NCBI GenBank assembly: GCA_037951165.1 | Contig: JBBDHG010000127.1 | Span: 646,001-710,000, forward strand | Length of the DNA stretch: 64,000 nucleotides | Source of the DNA: Lophius americanus | Taxonomy: Eukaryota; Chordata; Actinopteri; Lophiiformes; Lophiidae | Direction of reading: 5' to 3' | Part shown: positions 1 through 12,200 of the stretch, piece by piece | How positions within the stretch are numbered: position 1 is the stretch's first letter | Layout of the letters: each line of letters begins with the position of its first letter | Program-made: the position numbers and the translations under genes | The notes under the pieces: generated by a model | What the model saw: the letters and a program-made list of their open reading frames with translations, nothing else | Told to the model about the DNA's origin: nothing | Databases searched by the model: none

Positions 1-340
1 ATGGTGTGAATGATTATAGTGATAGTTTGAATGATAATATATAGTGTGAATATTTTTTCATATAGAAAAGGCTCTAACGGCATTCTATTACAGTAACACC
101 ATGAAACAAAACAACCAACAAATCTGCTGTGAAAATGTTTGAAAACTGCTGCATCACATTGTATAGAAATACTACTAAGAACATGTTATTCCAAATTTCT
201 TTTTTTTTTGCGGGATAGAACCAGGTGCACTTTTGAAAAATTTAATTTTGGCAGTAGAGAGGAATATTAGCTGCAAAATGCTACCCATGCCCACTTTGCC
301 CACAAGGGGGAGTGACATGCATATACCACAACCTCTGGCT

Positions 341-398
<58 letters not shown>

Positions 399-660
399 TT
401 AAAACTCTGTGCAAAGAACAACAAAACAAAACAAAAATAAACAAGTAAAAAAAAGGAAAATGCCTGTTATTTATCGAGCAATAAGAGATTTTCAGGCAGA
501 AATATCCCAAAATACCATAAATAAGCGGTAAATGATGCAAATTTACAAATGTTTGTGTGCTCAGTGGCAACACCTGGATGAAAAGAAAAGCATAATAGAG
601 TAAAATAAACAAAAACAAGAAATATCAGGTCGAATGTGATCATTATTCTTGTGTTCTCAG
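1..660 (+). other. ablim3: 3' part of the last intron of ablim3
   Basis: Non-coding sequence upstream of the terminal ablim3 exon. It ends in a pyrimidine-rich acceptor (ttcttgtgttctcag) at 646-660. It holds an AT microsatellite and no exon that I can recognise. The longest open frames here are the microsatellite read as IYIYIY and are not genes. Confidence 0.7.
344..395. repeat. (AT)26 microsatellite
   Basis: Twenty-six uninterrupted AT dinucleotides inside the ablim3 intron. Confidence 0.97.
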
Positions 661-774
661 CGTCACCTGTCCTCAGAGGAGTTTGTTCAAGTGTTCGGGA
701 TGACCATGGAGGATTTTGACCGACTGGCTCTGTGGAAGAGGAATGAGCTCAAGAAACAGGCGCGACTGTTTTAA
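661..774 (+). CDS. ablim3: Actin-binding LIM protein 3, last coding exon (villin headpiece)
   Basis: Terminal exon of a gene that starts left of the window. It is opened by an AG acceptor at 659-660 and closed by TAA at 772-774, giving 37 residues. They read RHLSSEEFVQVFGMT, then FDRLALWKRNELKKQ and end ARLF. This is the C-terminal half of a villin headpiece, with the conserved LALWKRN-LKK actin-contact segment and the usual ending in a bulky hydrophobic residue. abLIM proteins carry N-terminal LIM domains and this C-terminal headpiece, and link actin filaments to other cytoskeletal partners. From memory of the family, FGM-x(3)-DFDRLALWKRN is nearer ABLIM3 than ABLIM2, and the neighbour afap1l1 agrees, since human ABLIM3 and AFAP1L1 are adjacent on 5q32. 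Only this exon is present, so the paralogue call rests on it and on synteny. Confidence 0.85.
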   Translation, partial: RHLSSEEFVQVFGMTMEDFDRLALWKRNELKKQARLF

Positions 775-3764
775 AGAGCAATGGACATCCGTTTAATACT
801 GCCATTAGGAGAGGGAAGAGAGACACGGAATACTTTTATTCAGTTTCACTGCCATGGCTGAGAACCTGTTCAAGATCTCCTCACACGACGCACCAAATCG
901 TGGAGAGCGTGGACCTCTAAGATTCGGAGGGAACGCCACAGAGACATCAATCACAGTGCAGCTGTAACAGTGTGTTGGAGTGATGTGTCAGCAATAGATA
1001 CTGTAGTACAGTAGTGTTGTGTTTATCTTAAGTCTGACAGGTGGAGGAAGGCATGACGATGCCCCTATAAGGCCACACACAGGGGGATGTCCTCGACCCG
1101 CCGCTGTACTATAACACCAAGAAGGGTATTTTGGCTTTGCCTTATTTGTTATGCTCTCTAAGTTACGAGTGTGCAGCACCAGCAATCTGAATGAGTACAA
1201 TGTAGATACAGTTTATCGTTTATGACACTTTATCAGGGTGAATGGAGTGAGTGGGCATACAGCATCTCTTTGCTTTAGTTTTTTTATTTCACTAATTTCT
1301 GCTCTTTCACGTGAAATAGGGTGCCGCTCTAGTTTACATAGTCAAGTCAACCCACAGTCCGAAGTGGACACATTTTTTATAAATAATCCTGTGTGTGACC
1401 TGCATTGATTTGTATGCAAATGAAAACCAAAGTGGGAATGCAAAATACACAGATTAGCAGATCGCTTTCATGTAATGTTCTGGCTAATGAAGTAGTTGAA
1501 GGTCACCAGGAAATGCAGGTCATGGTGCTGCAGAGTGGTGACCTAAAAGAATGTGCAATGCAGTAATATTAGTTCAAATAGATAAAAGAAACACAACTCA
1601 GCACTCCATGATCTCCATCTCATTGCAATATTGTGATGACAGGATGTTTTTGTTTTAGACGAGGACGGTCATCATCCTTTTACAATCACTATTATTATTA
1701 TTTATATTCCTTTTGAATGATGATCTAATAATTTTGTAGCTACAGATTATATTCACTCACGAAAAAAAAAATGCTCCTGCAAGGTATTTAACACACTGAC
1801 AAAGATCCAGGGTTATTTTTGATTTTATCACAAAAAATTAAAACTTGGAAAACAAAAAAATCTCCGTCTCTGTTTGGTCCTTTGTTCCTCGAGTAATTTC
1901 CTCAGAAAAACGTGAACATTTAAAGTGAAGAGGATCATGTCTTAATGATGAAGATGTAAATTGATTGAGTTTTCAAAAAGATGTCATGCCGCCTGAGAAG
2001 TTATGGAGTTCCTTTAAATAGATATATTTATCTATCGTTCCTTGCGTAAATGAAGGTCATGACTAACAATCTGGCGCAATGAAAAAAGGAGGTAAGTGTG
2101 AAGTTCTTGATTTGAGAAACCATCGAGAGGTAAATGGAGAAGTCTGTCGTCCAATCAGGGGATTCAACTCAGGCGACAGGGGCTTGAGCCACAAGTCATC
2201 TTCTCCCAACCATTTCCAAGTCAAGTTCAAAGCCCCTGATGTCAAACCAGGGATCGACAGAGGGCTTTGGACCAGGAACTTTATGTCTGCATCTCAGGAT
2301 CTCCCGTGAGTATGAATCAACCATCCATCCAGGTTCAGGTTTCCCAGTGATAGTAAGTCACGTTTACCACCCTCTCTCCCTTTAGCCACTTTTTGCATGT
2401 GCAAAGGTTGGCCTGCAGAGGGATCCAGAGAATCAGTAATAATGAACAAATAAATGTATTTTAGACTGAGGTGAGATTTTGCAGACTTTGTGACAGAAAC
2501 CTGTTTAGAAACACTGCCCTGGCTTGCAGCGGACTGCAGATAGACACTAGGACCCAGCAGATAAATGTCTGCAATGTATCTATTCTATCTTGCAAGTAGT
2601 GTCTCAACAAGCTCTCTCACACTCACTCTCCCACCCATGGCCCTTCTGCAAACCTCATCTACTCTCACATGGACAGCATCACCGGCGGGATGGATCCCAA
2701 AGGCACCAAATGTAAGTTAACTCTTAAACCAGCTGCAAAACAGTGTTGTAGCTTGCTAAAATGAATCTATATATTATACATGTTTCTTTTAATAGGTAAT
2801 TTTTACGACTGTCACAACAGTGGCCCCCTGTCACCCACCCACTGTGTGTTTCCTTCCTCCTTCACCTCAAACTTCCCACACTTCATTGGGTTCAATGGGG
2901 GCAGAAATTATGACTTCAAATCTCCACCCAAATAGCTCTATATTTGCTTTTTATACTATTATACCAAGTTTCTAATCTCTCTATGGGACAATCGGTTGCC
3001 TGAGAACACACACACGAACACACACACAAACACACACACACACACACTCTACATTGCCAGTCCTCCAAAGAAGACACAATGGTATTGCAAATCAAAATAA
3101 CGAGAGCAACTCTCCCCCAAGCCGGTACTTTCTTCCCCAAATGTTCCTCTAAAGTTTGATTGTTGTTACAGAAAGTGAACCTCTCTCCTCCAGAGGCAAG
3201 TCAAATATCTGGATGTGGAAATGAGATATTTGGAGATCAGGGAGTCTGATATTTGAACCCCACCAGAAGAGAATGCTCTTCTCTGTAGTGCCTTTGGATA
3301 TTTGAGTTAAAACAGTTAGAAATACAAAATGTGTTTCGGCTCCACAGGTTGTTGTGTTTGTTTGGTTTGGGAGTGGCAGACGTCACCCCCTGCACAGTAT
3401 CACATTTTTCCAAATTGTAAGCAAGAAAAAAATAAAATCCCTTTTGACCCTTGTGGACTACAAGGATTACCAGGGAGAGAGGTTTACACCAATTCACTTT
3501 TAGATCATCCTCAATCTACCAGTGAGAATCACCATAATCCCACGCCATGAATTTACCAAGACACTCAAGTCACGATATGTTAGTATTGTAGTTTTAAACA
3601 TTCTAGGATATACTCTGTATTTTAAGACCATACATTGTCAATTATTGTGATTAACTACCTGCTTATGATGTCCATTCATCACAAGTTCATTAGGCGAGAT
3701 AGAATGAAGAATGATGATGTGTGATAATAAGTCTATTAGAATTTATTTGGTAGGTAGGTATATC
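775..3764. other. ablim3 3' UTR and intergenic DNA
   Basis: The first part must be ablim3 3' UTR. I could not fix its end; an AATAAA occurs at 2449-2454 but is far from the stop. A CA microsatellite lies at 3005-3048. The stretch 2079-2934 has some exon-like features (see findings) but no protein that I recognise. Confidence 0.5.
3005..3048. repeat. Interrupted CA microsatellite
   Basis: CA dinucleotides interrupted by single G or A substitutions. Confidence 0.9.
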
Positions 3765-4097
3765 AGCCCCATGGAGTCTGGATTCTGGTGGTTGTGGCTG
3801 ATGACTCTGCTGAGACTGATGAATGATAAGGCTCATGGATCTGTGAGAAATGGACAGAGATGGTAGCTTGGAGGCGCACCTATCGGAGGCATGAAAGAGC
3901 AATGTGAAGGCAGAGACAGCCGCTGATGATGATAGACAAATGATGAAGGTGTGTCACCATCAATTTACGGATGTGGCTGCTTGAATGAGCGCAGATATAT
4001 CAATGAAGCCCCCGACCGTGAGTCTGGGAATTGAATGCGAAAATGTGTGAAAGGTCAGAATAATAGAGTGGTAACTGTGGCATGAGTGTGGAAAGGG
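3765..4097 (+). repeat. Dispersed repeat family X, copy 1
   Basis: About 330 bp that align end to end with 29135-29481. Shared runs include GGCTGATGACTCTGCTGA, CTGATGAATGAT and ATGTGTGAAAGGT. A partial inverted copy lies at 48475-48612. I do not know a family name. The reverse strand of copy 2 carries a TATA-like tttttatatgag, so an LTR or promoter origin is possible. Confidence 0.75.
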
Positions 4098-4610
4098 ACA
4101 GTCTTCCTGACTGAACCTTCGATGGATCTTCATTTAACGCAACTCTTTCTGCTGTAGAGATTAGATACAGCTGTTACGGTGAAAAAACATAGCAAAGGAG
4201 ACACATAGCTTCATCGAATATAACAAAAGCCCTTGTTTTCAAACACATTGTGCTGGTGTAGGTCATTACATAGGACGTAGGTGCTGACCTGTACTGTTTT
4301 ACTGAATTTAGTATTGTAGTATTGTAACTGAGGGAATGGTTCTCTGAAGGAGAACAGTTGATTGTCCTTTTGGTTTAGGGTGAGTTGTGGCCTCCAGCGA
4401 AGGACTTCAAGTCTCTTCAGATGATCCCTCATGTTTGTAGTATTATGTATTCCTTTGTGTCTCGTTCTCGGGTGATAGCAAAATGACGGTTTGCGGAGAC
4501 ATCAGCTGTAATAGGGGTGTTTTTTTTATCAAGCAAGTCAAGGTGGTTTGTACATCTGATTGGAATGCCTCCAGGATTCCTCCCTCTGGAGGTTTTCCAG
4601 GCATGCCCAA

Positions 4611-4611
4611 C

Positions 4612-4698
<87 letters not shown>

Positions 4699-4722
4699 GT
4701 CTATCTGTCTATCTGTCTATCC
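4611..4722. repeat. (ATCT)n tetranucleotide microsatellite
   Basis: About 28 ATCT units, the last ones mixed with CTGT. Open frames reading IYLS across it are artefacts of the repeat. Confidence 0.97.
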
Positions 4723-7700
4723 TTCATCACCTGATAAATATATTAGCTTTGTGTGTAGACAAAGTTTCTAAAGGAGGAGGGGTCTATGACTCCTCTCCCA
4801 TCACACAAACATGCACACACACACACAACAGGGGGTGTTTTTCTTCACTGACTCACTTTCTAACTGGGCTTTGTGTTTGTACAAACACCACAGGAGAAAG
4901 TAACCCCCGACAGCTGGTGGTCCCACGTCAATATTTGAAATATATAATATAATTATATGTATTTGAATCCCCTTATTGGCTTCTGATGAATTTGTTTTTC
5001 CTTGATAGAAATGGAAAAGGCATGAAGTAATGACATTAGTTAATTAAATGCCCCTAACAAGCTCCCAGATTCTCAGGTATCTCATTCCAATCAGGAATTA
5101 TATCTGAATTTTTGAAAAAGGAAACCCAAACTGAAATACCCAAAGGAATTTACTCTGCATTTATTTGAGTTTGAAACCCCCCCCCCCCCCCCCCCCCCCC
5201 CCCACACACATTTTTCATGGAGCTGCAAATATTTTAATTCGATTTATCACTTTAGATTTTGAAGTTTTGACAGAAAGACAAGTAGAAACAAGCATGCATT
5301 TGTTGAGTCGTTAATATTTCTGCTCTTAAGCTGCAACCGCTCCATTATGCACATCAGTTTCCCATCAGTACATAACGAGGTTTATCCTGTTTTTACCCGA
5401 TACTGATCACTGTATGCTGTTTGTCGAAGCATCTGGGACATTTACAATGAGGCATTTTAATCTGATAATTCTGCAACTGACAGCCTAACGTTAAATGAAT
5501 TTGGTTGTGGCTTTAGGACATGTGGCGATGTCAGTTTATAGCAAGCATGCTTTTATTAAACACCAACATGGCGTTGCAGATATGGTGCCCTTTTGTTACC
5601 AGCAAAGGGAGCAAGACTGACCGACAATATTAGACCGGTCCTGTCACCCCGTTGGACAAGGGGACGCTGGATGAAGACACAGAGAGGGCTATGGCGACGG
5701 ATTTCAGTGACACTAACTTTCTTTCTGAGTTTGGTATCCTTTCACAGTCGTACTGCTCATGAGACCAGAGGAAACAACAGAACCAGTTCCAGTTCATTAC
5801 ACTTGAGAGTTACAGATGGGTTGAACAAACTGTGTTGCTGGGTGGAAAACTGCCTTGGTTGCAATATAGGTTGAAAAACAGTCAAAAAGGTTTGTGCAGC
5901 ATTGCAGGAAGATGGATAAAGTAATGAGCCACTTCCACCAGTGGGTTTCTTATGAGCCACTTCCAGCACCCTGGTTTCTTAGGGAGTAGTCCAGCTAGGA
6001 TATTACAGTTTCTCAAAATGGGAAGAAGGTCTTATCATAGATGGAGATATGATATTTAAATTTGCAAATACAAAGAGGGAATACTCCAAAAACTGTTGTG
6101 GATGTAAAACATGTTGACTTGAAGATCGCTACATGCAGTTTGCTGCTTGGCTTCAGATTTAGAGCAGTGAAAGTGAACCTTAACAGAATATGTGCGGTAT
6201 ATAATCAAAAAAAATGAATTAAAGGTCACCAAAAGTCACATTGAAATCTAAAGTTATTTAGTGTACAGTGCATGTAAAACGTGATTTATTAATTTTGCAT
6301 TGATCAGCGGATCAACTTATCGTCTTATCATAACCAGTCCCTGTTTTCTTTATTTCCTCAGTTGACCTGTTTCTGTGCAGATATAAAGGTTGGTGTAGTT
6401 GCAGACAGGCAGGTATGAGCTTGAATCGTAGGAGCTTCTTATTATTCTCTATCCAATCCAGCTGGCTCAGCGGTGTAAAAAAACTTAAACAGTGAGAAGC
6501 TGTGCATCAGGTGGGCGTGAGCAGGGAGAGGCTGAATCCATAGAGATGCATTGCATTGGTGGGTTTGTCTCAAATATTAGCCCAGCAGATACGATGAGTC
6601 ATGTCCAAGTTCAGGATGTTTTTGGATCATATGGAAACACTCATGGAGCAAACAGGGATCTGCTGTGGACTCCACACTGCTCACGTGAGCACAGGTTTGC
6701 AGCCTGTGCATGAAATCCCTCCTCCATCCATGTCTTTCCAGTGCTGACGAGGGTTCCGTGCGCCGTACTTCCACTTTCTATGGAAATATGTATGAGGAAA
6801 AACCTGTGCATTAATCGGCCTGAATGGGCCTTTCTGCCTATGTCGTTCAAAAAGCCAACAATGATTGAGTGATGATTTTTTGTAACAGAGAACCTTGTTT
6901 GAGAGGGAAAGGGATTATTAGAAGTTGAATTAAAACATTGTGCAGCGTGGTCATGTCAGCAGGGCAAAGGAGCAAAATTAAAATGCATGTTTCTGTTGTC
7001 ATCTAGCCAGTGGTTTCTGGGCTGTGTGTGTTATACGCCACATTTCTCGTTATGAATGATGTCAACGTGACTCCATCCATCATGCATCAATTCTCCCGCT
7101 TATCCAGTATCAAGCAGCACGGTATTATCCCTATTATTCCTCTTACCAGCAACGCTCCCCAGCTCATACTGAGGGGTACGGAAGTATTCTCCGACCAGAT
7201 GAGGTAAATATGCCTTCTTGGCCTCTCTGACCTTGCCCAACTAACTTCTTTCCTCAGCTAGACGATTTTGTTTGTTCTTATGCGTTCTCATTGCGACGGG
7301 CACCTAAAACTATCTGATATAAGCTTCTCGCTGAAAACCTCTGGAATGAAAGACCTGAACATGGCTCCGATCCCATGTACATATCCTCCCTGGGATATGT
7401 CTGCACTTCCCCTGGAGGTGTGAGATGAAGGTCCAACAGACACCAGGCATTCTGTGTTCTCCCAAGCAGATTCAGGGCAACTGAGAAAAAGGATTGAGTC
7501 CACTCCATCTTCCATTCTAAAAGAAGTTTTATTTGTCGAATAGAGCCCAACTGGTTGATACTACTCCACCTCCTGCGGAAGCTCTGGTTCTTTCCTCAAA
7601 AGAGCAGAGATATTCTATGTCCATAGAACCAGTCAGTGATGCCATGAGTTTGCATACCCAGGTCCCCTACATGCAGGTGGTCAGCTCACAGGTCATGAAG

Positions 7701-8687
7701 TCTCTTCTGGCTGAGACTGTCCAAGCCTGATGGGCAAAGGCCTTTCCATCTGGTGCTTGCCACCAAATTCTCCTCAAAGGCTTGGCTTCAGAGGGTGTCC
7801 CTTTCTCTCTACTGTGAACAAGGTGTCATAACACCTATTCATCTGGGTCATCAGGGTCTCTTGGGACGTCTTCGCCTTGGGCGGCCAACAGCTCTCAGGA
7901 TCACACAGGCATACAAACCTCACCCACCATGTTAATGTGGCATTGGTTTCGGGGAAGGTAACTTGACTCGAAACTTTAAATCACTCTCAAAGGAAAAGTC
8001 CAATGTTTTACAACCATACAACCAGACTCAGGGAAGAGGGTTTTTTTTCTGTTGCAAACATACATACAGAAATGTGCATATGCAACCATCATACATGAGC
8101 TGTAAATCATGGGTGATGTGGACCAGCCCTCTCTGCAGTGGAATTCCCCCTCTTTAACCCTTGTGAACTGCAGACATCACTATTCATACAGCTCAGATGA
8201 ATGTGGGTGTATGTGCACATGTGCATTGTCTGCAGACAACGGTCATTCTCTGCACAGCTGTTTATGTAGGAGATATTCTGCACGGCATTACAGCGAGGGA
8301 ATAGAGAAGGTATATGACGGGGGGTGAGGAGTGAATCTGCCCGGGGTGTGAATTCGAGTCCAAACAGAGCTCACTGGGAAACTTTAGATTAATTACAGGA
8401 GCTTCTTAGAATAAAAGAGGCTTGGTTAGAAGGAGACTCACCTAACCTGTTATTTGCGTTGTAATATATTACTTGGTAATAACCATAATTGAGCGTAGAC
8501 ATATGATTAATGTTAATATGCAGTAGTAAAAACGATTTTTTTGTTTGTATTTGTTTTATTTTATTTGCCTCATAGATAAATGCAGGTTTGCAATTCAAAC
8601 AGAAAAACGTGCAGATGGTACAGTCAACACGTGGTTCGGGTTTGCATATGTAAGACAATCCCTGGATGATTGAAAATGTCATGTAAT
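4723..8687. other. Intergenic DNA, no recognisable gene
   Basis: Apart from the poly-C tract at 5177-5203 I see no gene, RNA or mobile element that I can name. The stretch 7280-7940 is open for 60-90 codons in several frames and has a less AT-rich, coding-like texture, but no frame gave a protein that I recognise. Confidence 0.5.
5177..5203. repeat. Poly-C tract of 27 bases
   Basis: An uninterrupted run of 27 C followed by CACACACA. The complement is a G27 run. Confidence 0.95.
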
Positions 8688-9060
8688 ACATTTTATTTGT
8701 GTAGCACTTTTAAAACAAGGTTTCCTTTAGAGGACATGATTAAATAAATGGCAAAATTAGTAAAGCTATGTTAAAAATAATAAAATGAACAATAAAAAAT
8801 TATACAATCAATTAAACAGGGAATGTAAAGGAGGCAGAAGAAGACACCAAAGGTCAGAACAAAACCCCAGTAAAAGTAGATTTATAAAAGTCTGTTTTTA
8901 TAACAGATTTAAAAGAGGATAAGTAGCCGGTCTGATCTCCACAATGAGATTATTCCAGATGGGTGGGGGCACTGATCGAAGAGGTGTGGTCACCCTTTTA
9001 GCCCTCATGTCTATGGCGATGGTTTGGCGAAAAACTGATATGTGTTCCTGTGGATTCTTG
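8688..9060 (+). repeat. Interspersed fish repeat (attttatttgtgtagcac type)
   Basis: It starts with tttatttgtgtagcacttt, followed by an A-rich stretch, then gatttaaaagaggat and ctgatctccacaatgagatt and a match to 'attccagatgggtgggggc'. From memory this string order is common in teleost genomes as a dispersed repeat. I cannot name the family or its limits exactly. Confidence 0.55.
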
Positions 9061-11982
9061 AAGAGTTCCATGTTCGTACAATAACATTCTGAAAATAATT
9101 TTTGTGCACATGCGACTGCAACAATGGGTAATACAAGTGTCAGTCCATTAGTAGGTGGTGTAACTTATCAAAGTCAACACCATAGGTTCTCAGACTGGAT
9201 GGTTTACTTCATTTCCTCTTTTTGTTCTGTCAATGTAAAGCTGAAAACATTACAGCCATATGTCAAGTAGAGCAGTGTTTAAAATTCAATTTTTCCATTT
9301 TAGTTTTAGACTGTCATGGGTCCGTTTTCAAATGATTTCTCTCTGGGGCCTGGCATCAAAAGTTTGCGTTTTCCAGGCTCCCAAAATGCCGTTTTCATGT
9401 GAGTGGAAGGCCAAACTGCAATTAAAAGTTCTGTTTATGCAAAAAATGGTTGAGAGAGGAATACAAATGCTCATAACTAACAGTAGAAGCTGTTACTGAT
9501 TCAAAAGCGTAAAATTGTGTCGATGGAATCCCTATTAACGCAGAAACAAACAAACAAACAAAATATTCTGTGTAGCCTGATTCATACAACATTTATTCTA
9601 CAGCAACTACATCAAATTAATATTTGATGATCCTTTAGCAATAATATATTTATTCTAAAAAACATCCGCAGCAAAGATATGTAAACTGTATATTGATTTA
9701 AATAAAGACTAATAATTGGTTTTGGGAATAATTCATGAACCCAATTATAAAAACACTCAACACTTGCAGAAAGTAGAGGGAATGTCAGATCATCCACAAG
9801 TGATGAGTCTCTGCACTGTGGAAAGATTCACTCAACAGTAAAAAACACAGTGTGTCCCAATTTCCTAGTGAACAAATGAAGACAGCGCTCGGTCAAAATC
9901 CCATTAAGACCAAAAATCCCAGACTGAGACAAAGCAGCTCCTTTACTCCTTTTTGTGAATGTGTGACTGTGATTTTCTCTGTGTGTGTGTTTATGTGCAT
10001 GTGTGTGTCTGTGTGTGTGCGTTTGCAGTGATGCGTGCGTGCGCGTGTGTGTGTCTGTGCGAGCGTGTGTGTATATTACCGTTGTCTGTGCAACATCAGT
10101 GAGGCAGTGCCTCCACTTGCAGAATAGTATCTTTCTCACTGAGTGAATACTTTTCTGTGAGGGAGACATAGCATTGTGATGATCTCATCGGACTAAGGGC
10201 AGATTGGGGATCTCAATAATACTGACTGCACTGTAGGGCCTTTGTCTGGCAGCAGACTGAGTCAAGCCCTCTGTGCCATCTCACATCTGAATAAAACACA
10301 AGGCAAGAGATGAAAAATGAGACAGAGGGAGGTCGGTTTGGCAGACCCCCAGGCCCTACATCATGTTCACTTCTGTTACCTTTGACCTGACTCCAGATAA
10401 AGAACTTCCCAGACACAGCTTTTGCTGCCTGACCAGTGTGGCTACCCCATGTTCAGACATCTTTTACGCATCTAAGGGTAGAAGATGGTGGGTTACTGAG
10501 ATTATTGGCAGAATCCAACATGCATCAGTCACAGAGCCAAGATGATCAGTTATTGATGTGGTGTTCGCAGACGAATTAGCTCGGACCCAATAGGCATAAA
10601 AGTAATGGATCAAAAGAGAATTTTGCATTGACATTTTTTTTAAGAGGAGGAATACAGTCTCATTATGATAAACTTTCATTTTGTCACATCATACATGTAA
10701 TTCTGTTTTTTCTTAACATATCTCAATCAGGAGAGACAGAGAACGAAGAAAACAGAGAAGTCAACTTACAGATTACTACAGCGATTACTAAAGCGTGGCA
10801 CGTCAGCACATGTGACCCACGGAACTTTTATGGAGATATATAGAGATTTGGCTCACTGAAAGTGAGACTCTCGTGTTCTCGTGACCTTTCATCCACAGCC
10901 AAAGCAGAAGAAAGCTAAAAATGTCCGTGGCAGAGGCTGATTAAGATGCTACTGAGGTGGTGAGGATCATCAACAAATTAATCCTCAGAACGCTCCGTTT
11001 TCACCTTCTTTAATTCTCAAAAGCGACACACCGTCATACTCCATGTTTCTAGAAACCCTGCCATTATTTGAGTTCATACTTCTATCCAAGCTGGCCATCA
11101 TGGGAACAACGTGTGATCTGATCCCAGGTCTAAGCTTGCAAAAACAATGTCAAAGCTCAGTGAAATAGGGGAGTGGCTGTCATAGAAGAGAATGAGCAGC
11201 GCTAACATAAAACAGTGGATTTTGACGCTCTCCCCCTCTCTCTCTCTCTCTCTCTCTCTCAAACACACACACACACACACACACATCTGAGATATCAGCT
11301 CTCTGCTTTCAGCACAGCCTCCTAGATTACTGCAGTGAAGATATGGGTAACTGAGTGTGTGCTTGTGTGTGTGTGTGTGTGTACGTGGACATCAAAAGCT
11401 TCTGTGCTTCACTGCTGCCCTTCAGAAGCCAGTTAATGCTTAAACAGGTGAGAGGGAGTGCTCTTACCCCATAATTCTTCACTCAATCACCATGAGACAT
11501 CCCGGCTGCCTAAGAAGCCTAATGGCTCCTGGTTTTCTCTCCGGCTCATTAGGGGGAACTCATTATAGGAAGTAAGGATGCTCCTTGGAGCTAGGAATCG
11601 TTAGACACTGACTGCGGGATACACACACAACACCTTGAAATTATGTCCATAAATATTTGCAGAGAGAGCAGGAAATTATTCTAAGCCTTTGTTACTGCAG
11701 GCAGATTTAAATGAAGGTGTTAGGTTTACAAGTGGTTGTGTTGTTGAAAACGACTAAATATTTCAGGCTGTGTGATATGGGCACAAACGCAAAGGCTGTA
11801 CAGGATGTGTAGGGATTGGTTGAATATAGGTTGATTGTTGCAGACCCTCCTGGAAGCATCAGTTTCCTCTGGGAAACAGACTCTGGCCATGAACAAATTA
11901 GTAAAGTAAGTTCTAAGAGTTCTATTGGAAAGTCCGTTCAATGAATTTCAAATCAGCGTTTTCCCAGCATGAGTTGATTTTG
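9061..11982. other. Intergenic DNA with simple repeats
   Basis: Contains an (AAAC)n patch near 9544-9560, a GT-rich stretch at about 9979-10075 and the CT/CA compound repeat at 11235-11285. No gene was recognised. Confidence 0.5.
11235..11285. repeat. Compound (CT)n-(AC)n microsatellite
   Basis: A CT tract at 11235-11260 passes straight into an AC tract at 11262-11285. Confidence 0.95.
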
Positions 11983-12200
11983 GGGCGCAGTTGGAAGCAC
12001 AGTTGCCTCAGAGCAAGCAGGTTCCGGGTTCAAGTCCACCTCTGCCCTCGAGGCCTGTGTGTGTGTAGTTTGCATGTTATCCTCATGGTTTGGTTCTCTC
12101 TTGATTCACTGACTACCTCCCGCAGTCCAAAAACATAAAATATAGGTGATTTCCTGACTCTAAATTGTCTGTAGGAGTGAGTGTGAGTAGTTGGCGGATG
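11983..12200 (+). mobile_element. SINE-like repeat S, copy A
   Basis: The head resembles a tRNA-type promoter: gcacagttgcctcagagcaa, then a box-B-like GGTTCCGGGTTCAAGTCC. It is followed by the body strings gtgtgtagtttgcatgtt, cagtccaaaaacat and ctaaattgtctgtaggagtg. This order is that of a very common teleost interspersed repeat. Other copies lie at 24490-24676 (-), 36893-36985, 51265-51472 and 55517-55602. Confidence 0.7.

Noticed and set aside
175..618. 147-codon minus-strand frame
   Set aside because: Its middle is the AT microsatellite read as IYIYIY, and the rest has no recognisable motif and lies in the ablim3 intron.
4483..4952. Long open frames rich in IYLS across the ATCT repeat
   Set aside because: A tetranucleotide repeat has no stop in three frames; the frames are repeat artefacts with no conserved flanks.
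7278..7940. Coding-like stretch with 60-90-codon frames on both strands
   Set aside because: I compared it mentally with DIRS, gypsy and LINE proteins and with common gene families and found no match, so no call is made.
12010..12045. tRNA-like box-B sequence (GGTTCCGGGTTCAAGTCC)
   Set aside because: No cloverleaf or acceptor stem can be formed; it is the head of the SINE-like repeat S.
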